A stretch of DNA of 64,000 nucleotides from Streptomyces sp. NBC_00239 (GTDB lineage Bacteria; Actinomycetota; Actinomycetes; Streptomycetales; Streptomycetaceae). Below the pieces are notes generated by a model. The model was given only the letters and a program-made list of their open reading frames with translations. It was not told where the DNA came from and made no database searches. A program made the translations under genes and the position numbers. The stretch covers positions 8,184,001-8,248,000 of the forward strand of contig NZ_CP108095.1 in NCBI RefSeq assembly GCF_036194065.1, given 5' to 3'. Below, in pieces: positions 32,745 through 40,810 of the stretch (positions are counted from its first letter, which is position 1; each line of letters opens with the position of its first letter).

Positions 32745-35225
32745 GTGCCGACACGACGTACGGGTGTGGTCGTTCTTGGGCTGTTCCTGGCAGGAGTCTG
32801 CGGGGCGTTGGCGATCGCCGTCGTGACCGGGTCGGGAGTGGCGTCGGCAGCCGCGGGTCTCCTTCCGACGCTTGCCGGTACCTACCTGGCCTGGGCGGCA
32901 TTCCGGGCCGACCGCGTCGAAGCCGCCGCGGGCAGAGGACTGGAGCAGATCGCCGACGAGCTGGCTGTCGCCGTCCGCCGTCAGTGGGAAGCCGAGGCGC
33001 GCGTTCGGCGGCTCAACGATCCCTATACGTTGCCGGTGTCCTGGAAGCCGGCGCCCGGAGACCTGGTGGCGGAGTGGCGGCACATCACGTCGGCAGCCGC
33101 CGCATGGCCCGGCGGGCTGCACAGCGACCCAGGCGCCTGGGCATCGGGCCCCACCGCACTTGCGGGCACCGACGGCGCCATCGACAACGTACTGGAAAGA
33201 GTCCCTACCGGTCGGCTGGTCGTGCTCGGCGCACCAGGCTCCGGCAAGACCGTCCTGCTGCTTCGCCTGGTCCTCTCGTCGCTGGAGCAGCGACCGCCCG
33301 GGGGTGCTGTGCCGGTCCTCTTCTCCCTCTCCACATGGAATCCGTCCGAGCAGGACTTGGAGAGCTGGATGTGTGAGCAACTCCTCCAGGACTACACAGC
33401 ACTGCGCGCACCGGTCCACGGCTCCCTGGAACGCATGAACTGGGCACAGGCACTGATCGCGCACCGCCTGCTGCTTCCCGTCCTGGACGGGCTCGACGAG
33501 ATTCCCGCAGCCGTACGCCCGGCGGCGCTCAGCCAGATCAACGCCGCTCTGTCCCCGGGTGGGAAAATCGTCCTGTCCAGCAGGGAGCGCGAGTTCCGGG
33601 AGGCGCTGGCCCCCACCACGTCCGTCCCGTCGAAGTTGTCAGGGGCAGCGGGGGTGGCGCTTCAGCCGGTGAACCACGAGGTGGCGGCCGAGTACTTGCT
33701 GCGTGACTCGGGCGGTGCGGGCACGGCCGCGGCCGCGCGCTGGGCGCCCGTGACGAGCCACCTCGGCAGTGGCGACACCGCTCTTGCCCAGGCTCTCAGC
33801 ACGCCGCTGATGCTCTTCTTGGCCCGCACCCTCTACAACCCCCGTCCCGGCGAACAGACCGGCTCCCTCCCGAATCCTGCCGAACTGTGTGACGCGACGC
33901 GCTTCCCCACGGCGAGCAGCATCCAGCAGTACCTCTTCAACGCCTTCATCCCGGCGGCCTACCGGCCCCACCCGGATCCCCGGAAGCGCCCCCGCTGGCA
34001 GGCCGCGGACGCTCAACGCTGGCTGGCCTTCCTCGGCGCCCATCTGGAATCGCGACTGCAGGGAACCACCGACTTCGCGTGGTGGCACCTGCGGCACTCC
34101 GCCCCAGGGCCTCTCGTCGGCCTTCTGATGGGGGTCACGAGTGGCCTGGTCGGTGGGCTTGTCGCCGGGTTCGGGGCGGACATCGGCATCGGCTTCGGTG
34201 CCGGTCTGGGAAGTGGCATCCTCCTGGGATTCGTGGTCGCGCTGCCGGTCCGACGGGTCAGCGGGCCCGGCCATGGCGCCCTGAGCGGACTCGCCGGTGG
34301 CCTGGCCGGAGGGCTCGTGGGCGGTCTGCTGTCGGGGCTGGCGAGCTTGCTGGACATCGGGTTCGCCGTCGGACCGGCGGGAGGCATCGCGGCCGGAATG
34401 GGGGTGGGACTGGCGGTCGGGCCCGCCAGCGGCGCCAAAGGCGGCCTGGTCGGTGGAACCGTCGGCGGGGCCACCGCCGGCCTCATGTCCGGTATCGGCC
34501 CTGGACTGCCGTCCGGGATCATCAACGGCGTGGGCATCGGCCTGGCAGTCGGACTCACGGCCTGGCGCGCGGGACGGAACGAGCCGGCACAGAGACTGCG
34601 CTGGTCGCCCGTCGGCGCGGCCGGCGGCCTCGCGGTGGGGTGCGCGCTCGCCCTGGCGGCCGGACTCGTCGCGGGGCTCGCTGCCGGGGTCATGGTCGGC
34701 CTCGTCACCGGAGCAGTCGGCACGCTCATCGCCGGGCTCACTGGAGCTCCTACGGACCTGACCGCGGCGGGAGACCCCAGGGCGGTATTGCGTCGCGACG
34801 TCCGCACCTTCGCATTGATCTTCCTTGCCATGACGCTCGCCATCGGGACCGTCGTCGATCTGGTGACCGGCCTGGCCGTCACCACCGAACTGCAGCTCGC
34901 CACCGATCCCACCGTGCTGCTCACCGCCGGCCTCGTTCCCGGTGCCGCCATGGGCGTCATCTCGGGACTCGCGATCGCCTTCACCCAGGCAGCCAGCGGG
35001 ACGTTCCGCCTCGCCCATTGCTGGCTGGCCCTGCGCGGACGGCTGCCGTGGCGGCTCATGCACTTCCTGGCCGACGCTCATGAACAGCGAGGCGTTCTGC
35101 GCCAGGTCGGGGCGGTCTACCAGTTCCGCCACGCGGAACTGCAGCGCCGGGTGGCCGGCGGAGAATCCGTACCTACTCGCTCAGCAGCCGACGCGAGCAG
35201 AGGGGAGAGCGAGGTCGCCCGGTGA
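32745..35225 (+). CDS. NACHT NTPase with glycine-rich membrane tail
   Basis: 826 residues. Two N-terminal hydrophobic spans (about 5-60) come before the NTPase. Walker A is VVLGAPGSGKTVLLLRL at about 160-175 and Walker B is LLPVLDGLDEIPA near 245-255, followed by KIVLSSRERE (sensor); this pattern is NACHT. After a helical region, residues of about 440-760 are almost wholly Gly, Ala, Leu and Val, with repeated GGLVGGLLSGLASLL-type motifs, which fits membrane helices packed by glycine zippers. The tail ends with a soluble segment (VYQFRHAELQRR) that in NACHT families follows the winged-helix part. Bacterial NACHT proteins are known anti-phage ATPases; a membrane-acting defence role is inferred. 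GTG at 32745 follows GAGGAGAG. Confidence 0.8.
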   Translation: MPTRRTGVVVLGLFLAGVCGALAIAVVTGSGVASAAAGLLPTLAGTYLAWAAFRADRVEAAAGRGLEQIADELAVAVRRQWEAEARVRRLNDPYTLPVSWKPAPGDLVAEWRHITSAAAAWPGGLHSDPGAWASGPTALAGTDGAIDNVLERVPTGRLVVLGAPGSGKTVLLLRLVLSSLEQRPPGGAVPVLFSLSTWNPSEQDLESWMCEQLLQDYTALRAPVHGSLERMNWAQALIAHRLLLPVLDGLDEIPAAVRPAALSQINAALSPGGKIVLSSREREFREALAPTTSVPSKLSGAAGVALQPVNHEVAAEYLLRDSGGAGTAAAARWAPVTSHLGSGDTALAQALSTPLMLFLARTLYNPRPGEQTGSLPNPAELCDATRFPTASSIQQYLFNAFIPAAYRPHPDPRKRPRWQAADAQRWLAFLGAHLESRLQGTTDFAWWHLRHSAPGPLVGLLMGVTSGLVGGLVAGFGADIGIGFGAGLGSGILLGFVVALPVRRVSGPGHGALSGLAGGLAGGLVGGLLSGLASLLDIGFAVGPAGGIAAGMGVGLAVGPASGAKGGLVGGTVGGATAGLMSGIGPGLPSGIINGVGIGLAVGLTAWRAGRNEPAQRLRWSPVGAAGGLAVGCALALAAGLVAGLAAGVMVGLVTGAVGTLIAGLTGAPTDLTAAGDPRAVLRRDVRTFALIFLAMTLAIGTVVDLVTGLAVTTELQLATDPTVLLTAGLVPGAAMGVISGLAIAFTQAASGTFRLAHCWLALRGRLPWRLMHFLADAHEQRGVLRQVGAVYQFRHAELQRRVAGGESVPTRSAADASRGESEVAR

Positions 35226-35285
35226 GCGGGGCCCCGCGCGATGCAGCGCAGCGCCGCCCCGTCCTTCGCTCCTCCCGCCACTCCT

Positions 35286-35510
35286 CGCCGCAGGACCCGC
35301 GCCCAGGACCCGCGGCATGCGCGGCAGGATCCGCTCGAGCCAGGAGCGGGTCTCGTGGCGTACGGACATGGCTCTGTGATGGGCGGCCCTTACGGTTAGC
35401 GGGTCGTCCGCACCAAGTTCTTCGGTGAGGGAGCCGATGAGCACGGCCAGCAGCTGTGCCCGGTCGGCGGCGGGTTCCTCCAAATGTTCCGCGAGACGGC
35501 CGCTTGATCG
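35286..35510 (-). pseudogene. hypothetical helical fragment
   Basis: The minus strand reads LLAVLIGSLTEELGADDPLT then VRAAHHRAMSVRHETRSWLE, a plausible helical protein segment of 60-70 residues without a good start. The frame then becomes Gly/Arg-rich before running into the end of the NACHT gene. It may be the end of a lost gene. No family recognised. Confidence 0.3.
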
Positions 35511-35913
35511 CTGTCGACGGGGTTGCCCTCACCGTGAACCACAAGTCACCTCAGCGAATCGGAGGCCCGTACGCCACCTCACATTCCCGGTGGCTACGTC
35601 GTCGTACTGATGGGGCGTCGGGCACAGGCAGCGAGGAACCACTGTCGACAAGCAGAGGACTCAACATGATCCGAAGAATGGCTTCGTTGCACGGTGGAAG
35701 AGCGGGGAATCGGTCGTCCCCGCACTCTGGACGCCCCTGCCGGTCGCGGCATTGATGCCGGCCGGCCAGATCGGCGGACGTCGAGGAGAACGACAACTCG
35801 GCCTGGCTGCCCGGTAACGCGGAGTCGGCCCGGGCGGGGTGCCCCACACCCTGACGACCCGGTTGGAGGGGCTGCGGGGGCCCGCAGCCGCCGGGCCGCT
35901 GACGGGGCCGGGC
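35511..35913. other. no gene seen
   Basis: About 400 bp without a convincing frame, promoter or repeat on either strand. Confidence 0.4.
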
Positions 35914-36261
35914 TCACAGCATGCTGGTGACCCGTGTGATTTCCCAGTCGCGAAATTCCGGGTACAGCTCGAGGGCGCGACGGCATACCGCGTACGTGCG
36001 ACTGACGGCGTGCTCCAGATCCGGCGCGTGACAGAAGAAGACGCCGCGGGCGCCGGCCCGCGACGTATGTATCCGAATGTGCTCCACCCCGTCCTGGGGC
36101 AGACACACGGACCGCAGCGCGTTCAGAGAGGCGCGCTCAAGAGCCTGCGGTGCCATGAGGGGTTTGGTCAGTACGAACTCGACGAGATGCACACCGCGAA
36201 CTATGCAGACGTCCAGAGTGCGGACGGTGGCACTTCGCGCGGCACGTCCGTGCCTTGGCAC
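35914..36261 (-). CDS. hypothetical protein (115 aa)
   Basis: Start GTG at 36261. From residue 13 on the sequence is well-behaved protein: VRTLDVCIVRGVHLVEFVLT, ALERASLNALRSVCLPQDGV and DLEHAVSRTYAVCRRALELY, then PEFRDWEITR. It looks like a small alpha/beta protein. I do not recognise the family. It is divergent from the LuxR-type gene, with overlapping 5' regions, so the two may share control. Confidence 0.55.
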   Translation of the reverse strand: MPRHGRAARSATVRTLDVCIVRGVHLVEFVLTKPLMAPQALERASLNALRSVCLPQDGVEHIRIHTSRAGARGVFFCHAPDLEHAVSRTYAVCRRALELYPEFRDWEITRVTSML

Positions 36262-36308
36262 AAACGTGTCAGGGGATGGTGGAGCACATACGGAAAGGGG
36301 ACCTGGCA

Positions 36309-37292
36309 GTGTTGGGGCCGTTGGGACTTGATGACGACACGGAAGCGGTATACCGGCTCATCCTGGAAAATCCTTCCATGGGGATCGATCACATGGGTGA
36401 AGTCCTAGGGCGGGAGCGGTCCGCTGTGAACGCGGCGCTCGACCGGCTCGCCGATCTCGCTTTGCTACGGCCCTCGCTGAACGATCCGAATTGCCTGCGT
36501 GCGGTGCCACCGGAATTGGCGCTGGAAGCCCTGCTCGCCCGCCATCAAGCCGAACTCGCGCGCAAGCAGCAGGAGATCGAGCAGAGCCGGGTGGCCGTCG
36601 CGGGGCTGCTCGCCGACTATTCGGTACTGCGCGTCGGACAGCGCGCCGGAGGTGTGGAGCGGCTGGTCGGGCTGGACGCCATCCGCACCAGGCTGGAAGA
36701 GCTTGCCTATCGGGCGCGGCGCGATGCCCTCGCCTTCGCCCCGGGCGGGCCCCAGCCCGCCGCGAACCGGGAGGCGGGTAAGCCGCTGGCGGAAGCGACC
36801 CTGAAGCGGGGCGTCGGGCTCAGGACCGTGTATCTGGACAGCGTCGTCAACGATCAGAGGAGCCGTGAGCACGCGCAGTGGCTGGCCGCCTCGGGCGCGG
36901 AAATCCGCACGGCGCCCTCACTGCCGATGCGCATGCACATCATCGACCGGGAGGTGGTCCTGGTCCCGCTTGATCCGCAGGATTCCTCGAAAGGCGCGGT
37001 CGTGATCCACGAGGTCGGGGCCTTGGCCGGGTTCTGCGCCTTGTTCGACCAGGTCTGGGCGTCCGCAACCCCGTTCGGCGAGGCGCCGGCCCGAGGCGGT
37101 CCCGAGGTGACCGCACAGGAGATCACCCTGCTCAAGCTGCTCGCGGACGGGATGACCGACGAGGCCGCCGCCCGCAAGCTGGGGGTCTCGCTCCGCACTG
37201 AGCGGCGCATGATCACCGATCTGTCGAACAGGCTGGGGGCGGGCAGCCGCTTCCAGCTCGGCCAGCGCGCCGCGGAGCTGGGACTGCTCTGA
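36309..37292 (+). CDS. LuxR-family regulator with TrmB-like N-terminus
   Basis: 327 residues. The C-terminal HTH is LuxR/GerE-type: VTAQEITLLKLLADGMTDEA, AARKLGVSLRTERRMITDLS. The N-terminus has a winged-helix of TrmB style (LGLDDDTEAVYRLILENPSM, then VLGRERSAVNAALDRLADLA), followed by a coiled-coil hinge and a middle domain with LRTVYLDSVVNDQRSREHAQ. This arrangement is common in streptomycete LuxR solo regulators. The GTG at 36309 is preferred because GGAAAGGGG lies 8 bases before it; an ATG at 36276 overlaps its only AGGGG. A strong terminator follows, and then a small secreted peptide gene. Confidence 0.85.
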   Translation: MLGPLGLDDDTEAVYRLILENPSMGIDHMGEVLGRERSAVNAALDRLADLALLRPSLNDPNCLRAVPPELALEALLARHQAELARKQQEIEQSRVAVAGLLADYSVLRVGQRAGGVERLVGLDAIRTRLEELAYRARRDALAFAPGGPQPAANREAGKPLAEATLKRGVGLRTVYLDSVVNDQRSREHAQWLAASGAEIRTAPSLPMRMHIIDREVVLVPLDPQDSSKGAVVIHEVGALAGFCALFDQVWASATPFGEAPARGGPEVTAQEITLLKLLADGMTDEAAARKLGVSLRTERRMITDLSNRLGAGSRFQLGQRAAELGLL

Positions 37293-37317
37293 GCCCTCCC
37301 CCCCCGCCGCGCCACAG

Positions 37318-37349
37318 GGCGCCTGACACGAAAGTGTCAGGCGCCTTTT
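37318..37349 (+). terminator. Rho-independent terminator of the LuxR gene
   Basis: GGCGCCTGACAC and GTGTCAGGCGCC form a perfect 12-bp stem with a GAAA tetraloop and TTTT tail, 26 bases after the stop. Confidence 0.9.
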
Positions 37350-37462
37350 GTGCCAGCTGAATGCTCTAGTCGTGGACTTCCATCGAGGACAAGATATTCA
37401 TCAGCAGCCCGGAGCGGCCGCGCAGACAGAACAGACCAGGGGTGGGAAAAGAAGTGAACGCT

Positions 37463-37630
37463 ATGAAGTCGCTGATCGTCGTTTCTTCCGGCGCACTGTC
37501 CCTGATGGCCTTCGGTGCCGTAGGCGCCGAGTTCGTCGAGGGAGAATCCACCAGCGCCGAATCCGTGGTGAGCGCACCGTTCGTGGCCGAAGGCGGAGTC
37601 GCCACGGGCGACGACTGGGGCTGGAGCTAG
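37463..37630 (+). CDS. small secreted peptide ending DDWGWS (55 aa)
   Basis: The N-terminus MKSLIVVSSGALSLMAFGAV is a signal peptide, probably cut after VGA. The mature part of about 35 residues is acidic (EFVEGESTSAESVVSAPFVA) and ends GDDWGWS. GTG at 37454 or 37442 could extend the N-terminus slightly; GGGAAAAGAAG lies upstream. No family assigned. Its size, export signal, Trp-rich end and place behind a LuxR-type regulator make a signalling or surface peptide possible, or a RiPP-like precursor, but no modifying enzyme is adjacent. Confidence 0.6.
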   Translation: MKSLIVVSSGALSLMAFGAVGAEFVEGESTSAESVVSAPFVAEGGVATGDDWGWS

Positions 37631-37648
37631 TAACCCAGGCTTCCCCGG

Positions 37649-37702
37649 CAACGGCGTGACGCTTCCCGACAACGGCGTGACGCTTCCCGACAACGGCGTG
37701 AC
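37649..37702 (+). repeat. 21-bp tandem repeat, 2.6 copies
   Basis: The unit CAACGGCGTGACGCTTCCCGA occurs at 37649-37669 and 37670-37690, with a partial third copy to 37702. Read in one frame it encodes NGVTLPD repeats, but there is no clear start for such a frame after the stop of the small peptide gene. Confidence 0.7.
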
Positions 37703-37964
37703 CACGCGTCGACCCGGAGCGGGCTTCCCGACCCGGGCATGGCGATCCACGCCGCTCACAGTGCCCTCGCAGCCTTCGCACTCACTCTTCGGCTCCGTCG
37801 CTGTGTCTGAGACCGCTCGATGCGGCCTGGAAACCCGGCAGTAGGCCTGCCGGCCACCAGTGACTTTCTCCGCGACCGGCTCCGCGACTTCCGCACGCGC
37901 CGGGAATTTCTGGGCCGCTTCTCGCGACATTTTCTTCCGAATCGTATTCAGGGGTGGTTAAAGC

Positions 37965-39332
37965 ATGTCCATTTCCTCTTCTTCGTCGCCTTCGCCTTCT
38001 CGGCTCTCCCACAAGCTCCGCGGCAAGCTCACCGGTCTGGCCCTGGCCACCGCCGTTGCCGCGCCCCTCCTCACGGTGACGGGGGCCACGACGGCGTCCG
38101 CTACCGCACCCACGGTCGCCTCGATCGCACTGAGCCAAGTGGGCAACGGCTGCTCGCCGTACTACGGATGCAACCATCCGAGCGCATGGTGCTCCGACTT
38201 CGCCCGCTGGGTGTGGGGTCAGGCAGGTGCCGAGGGCACCGGCACGCTCACGGCCGCCGCCATCAGCTTCAACACGTACGGCAGCCAGAACGGCACCTTC
38301 CACTCGACTCCCGAGGTCGGTGACGCCGTCCTGTACGACTCGGACGGCAGCCTCAGTGACGGCGAGGCCCAGCACGTCAACCTGGTCGTCGCGGTCTCCG
38401 CCGACGGCCGCAGGATCAAGACGGTGGGTGGCAACGAGAGCGGCGGCGTCCGGAACCACGACTGGTTCGACTGGCGTACCAACAGCAGCCCGGTCGGCGC
38501 CGGCAGGGCACTGAGATTCATCGGCCCGAAGGGCATCGCCGACAGCCCCAGCCCCGCCCAGGAAGCGGCTCCGGTGTCGGCGGTCGGGGACCTGACCGGC
38601 GACGGAAAGCCCGACGTGCTGGCTCGCTCCGGTACGGGCGACAAGACCCTGTGGATCTATCCGGGCCTGGGCAACGGCCACCTCGGCACGCGCATCGACA
38701 ACGGCGGCTGGTCGACGATGGAGCGCGTCAGCGGCGTCGGCGACGTCACCGGCGACGGCCGGTCCGATGTGACCGCGGTGGAGAAGTCGACCGGCAAGCT
38801 GTGGGTCTACCCCGGCCAGTCCAACGGCCACCTCGGTGCCCGCGTCGACAACGGCGGCGGCTGGGGCGACATCCGCATCGCCGGCAGCCGTGACCTGACC
38901 GGCGACGGCCGGGGCGACCTGTTGGCCGTCGAGGAGGAGACCGGGAAGCTCTGGGTCTACCCGGGCCAGTCGAACGGGCACTTCGGCGCCCGCATCGATG
39001 CCGGCTCGAACTGGGACTCGATGAGTACGGTCGGAGGGGCCGGCGACCTGAACGGCGACGGCAAGGGTGACGTCGTCGCCGTGGAGGAGGCCGGCGGCAA
39101 GCTCTTCTTCTACCCCGGTCTGGGCAACGGTCAGCTCGGATCCCGTGTCGAGGCCGGTACGGGCTGGGGTGTGATGTCCAGCGTGAGCGGCGCCGGCGAC
39201 TACACCGGTGACGGGAAGGCCGACCTCGTGGCCCGCGAGAACGACGGGCACCTGTGGATCTACCCGGGCCTGGGCAACGGCCAGTTCGGCGCCCGCGTCG
39301 ACAACGGCGGCGGCTGGAACTTCACCGGCTGA
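37965..39332 (+). CDS. secreted CHAP amidase with FG-GAP repeats
   Basis: 455 residues. A long signal peptide (LTGLALATAVAAPLLTVTGA, ending TTASA) is followed by a CHAP domain at about 45-180: AWCSDFARWVWGQAG has the catalytic Cys, EAQHVNLVVAV the His, and TVGGNESGG the third polar residue. This domain cuts peptidoglycan amide bonds. The remaining 260 residues are FG-GAP/VCBS repeats (DLTGDGKPDVLARSGTGDK, LWIYPGLGNGHLGTRIDNG and so on), each with a DxDxDG-like calcium loop, probably a beta-propeller for binding wall or sugar. First of four FG-GAP secreted proteins in a row. A hairpin follows. Confidence 0.88.
   Translation: MSISSSSSPSPSRLSHKLRGKLTGLALATAVAAPLLTVTGATTASATAPTVASIALSQVGNGCSPYYGCNHPSAWCSDFARWVWGQAGAEGTGTLTAAAISFNTYGSQNGTFHSTPEVGDAVLYDSDGSLSDGEAQHVNLVVAVSADGRRIKTVGGNESGGVRNHDWFDWRTNSSPVGAGRALRFIGPKGIADSPSPAQEAAPVSAVGDLTGDGKPDVLARSGTGDKTLWIYPGLGNGHLGTRIDNGGWSTMERVSGVGDVTGDGRSDVTAVEKSTGKLWVYPGQSNGHLGARVDNGGGWGDIRIAGSRDLTGDGRGDLLAVEEETGKLWVYPGQSNGHFGARIDAGSNWDSMSTVGGAGDLNGDGKGDVVAVEEAGGKLFFYPGLGNGQLGSRVEAGTGWGVMSSVSGAGDYTGDGKADLVARENDGHLWIYPGLGNGQFGARVDNGGGWNFTG
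39042..39326 (+). repeat. 285-bp segment identical to 40520-40804
   Basis: The DNA from 39042 to 39326 recurs with no difference that I can see at 40520-40804, offset 1478 bases. It encodes the last FG-GAP repeats of the CHAP and M23 proteins, whose other repeats differ, so this is a recent copy or gene-conversion tract. Confidence 0.75.
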
Positions 39333-39339
39333 CCGCAGC

Positions 39340-39367
39340 GGGGGCCCGGCTTCACGCCAGGGCCCCC
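39340..39367 (+). terminator. hairpin after the CHAP gene
   Basis: GGGGGCCC and GGGCCCCC pair around a 12-base loop, 8 bases after the stop codon. It may terminate or attenuate read-through to the M23 gene. Confidence 0.45.
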
Positions 39368-39502
39368 GCCCCTCGCCGGGCCCCTTGCCCCGGGCCCCTG
39401 CCTTCGAGCCTTGTGCCTACTGCCCCGGCGTCCCTGTCCCGGCGCCGAGCAGTCCTCTCTCACCTCTTGAACTTCTCCCTGCCCGAAAGTGGTCAGTCAC
39501 CC

Positions 39503-40810
39503 ATGTCCAAGCGTCTGCTCCAGTCCGCCGTCGCCGTCGCAGCCACCGTCGCCGCCACGGTCATCACCTTCCCGTCGGCCGCCCAGGCGGCCGAGCGCCC
39601 CGACTTCCAACTGCCCGCGCCCTGCGGTGAGACCTGGTCAGCCGCCACATACCCCGGCCACGACCCCCAGTACTCGGTCGACCTCAACCACTACCCGGGT
39701 GACGACACGGGCCGCCCCGTGGTCGCCAGTGCCGCCGGAACGGTGGAGGTCGCGGGCAACAGCGGAGGCTGGGCCGGTATCCACGTACGGATCAATCACG
39801 GCGGCGGTTGGACCACGCACTACGCGCATCTGTCCCGTACGGAGATATCCGCAGCTGCGACCGTCCAAGCCGGCCAGCTCATCGGCCGCGTCGGCAACAC
39901 CGGCAAGTCCACTGGCCCACACCTGCACTTCGAACAGACGCTGAACGGTGAGGGCCGGCCCGCCGTCTTCGACGGAGTGACGTTCACGGGTGCCAGCCGC
40001 ACGTTCACCAGCGCCAACTGCGGTTCCCCTGAGACACCTTCGCCGGCTCCGGTGTCGGCGGTCGGGGACCTGACGGGTGACGGAAAGCCCGACGTGGTGG
40101 CTCGCGCCGGAACGGGCGACAAGACCCTGTGGATCTATCCGGGCCTGGGCAACGGCCGCCTCGGCACGCGCATCGACAACGGCGGCTGGGGGAGCATCGA
40201 CCAGGTCTCGGGCGTCGGAGACGTGACCGGCGACGGCAAAGCCGAGGTCCTGGCGGTGGAGAAGTCGACCGGCAAGCTGTGGGTCTACCCCGGCCAGTCC
40301 AACGGCCACCTCGGCGCCCGCGTCGACAACGGCGGCGGCTGGAACACCATGCGCATCGCCGGCGCCCGCGATCTGAACGGCGACGGCCGAGGTGACCTGC
40401 TGGCCACCGAGGAGGAGACCGGCACGCTCTACCTCTACCCCGGGCAGACCAACGGGCACTTCGGCACCCGCGTCGCCATCGGTTCCAACTGGGACGCGAT
40501 GAGCACCGTGTCCGGCACGGGCGACCTGAACGGCGACGGCAAGGGTGACGTCGTCGCCGTGGAGGAGGCCGGCGGCAAGCTCTTCTTCTACCCCGGTCTG
40601 GGCAACGGTCAGCTCGGATCCCGTGTCGAGGCCGGTACGGGCTGGGGTGTGATGTCCAGCGTGAGCGGCGCCGGCGACTACACCGGTGACGGGAAGGCCG
40701 ACCTCGTGGCCCGCGAGAACGACGGGCACCTGTGGATCTACCCGGGCCTGGGCAACGGCCAGTTCGGCGCCCGCGTCGACAACGGCGGCGGCTGGAACTT
40801 CACCTCATGA
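39503..40810 (+). CDS. secreted M23 peptidase with FG-GAP repeats
   Basis: 435 residues. The signal peptide ends in PSAAQAAE. The LytM/M23 domain at about 35-165 has YSVDLNHYPGDD, GTVEVAGNSGGWAGIHVRIN, THYAHLS and the zinc motif GPHLHFE; it should cleave peptidoglycan cross-bridges, with Asp and two His as zinc ligands. The C-terminal 250 residues are FG-GAP repeats, the last part identical in DNA to the CHAP gene. The ATG lies in CCC ATG after GTCAGTCA and at the start of a clear signal peptide. Its stop overlaps the next ATG (ATGA), so it is coupled to the following gene. Confidence 0.88.
   Translation: MSKRLLQSAVAVAATVAATVITFPSAAQAAERPDFQLPAPCGETWSAATYPGHDPQYSVDLNHYPGDDTGRPVVASAAGTVEVAGNSGGWAGIHVRINHGGGWTTHYAHLSRTEISAAATVQAGQLIGRVGNTGKSTGPHLHFEQTLNGEGRPAVFDGVTFTGASRTFTSANCGSPETPSPAPVSAVGDLTGDGKPDVVARAGTGDKTLWIYPGLGNGRLGTRIDNGGWGSIDQVSGVGDVTGDGKAEVLAVEKSTGKLWVYPGQSNGHLGARVDNGGGWNTMRIAGARDLNGDGRGDLLATEEETGTLYLYPGQTNGHFGTRVAIGSNWDAMSTVSGTGDLNGDGKGDVVAVEEAGGKLFFYPGLGNGQLGSRVEAGTGWGVMSSVSGAGDYTGDGKADLVARENDGHLWIYPGLGNGQFGARVDNGGGWNFTS

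Noticed and set aside
38580..40800. CRISPR-like repeats
   Set aside because: The repeated DNA encodes FG-GAP protein repeats with diverged codons; it is coding.
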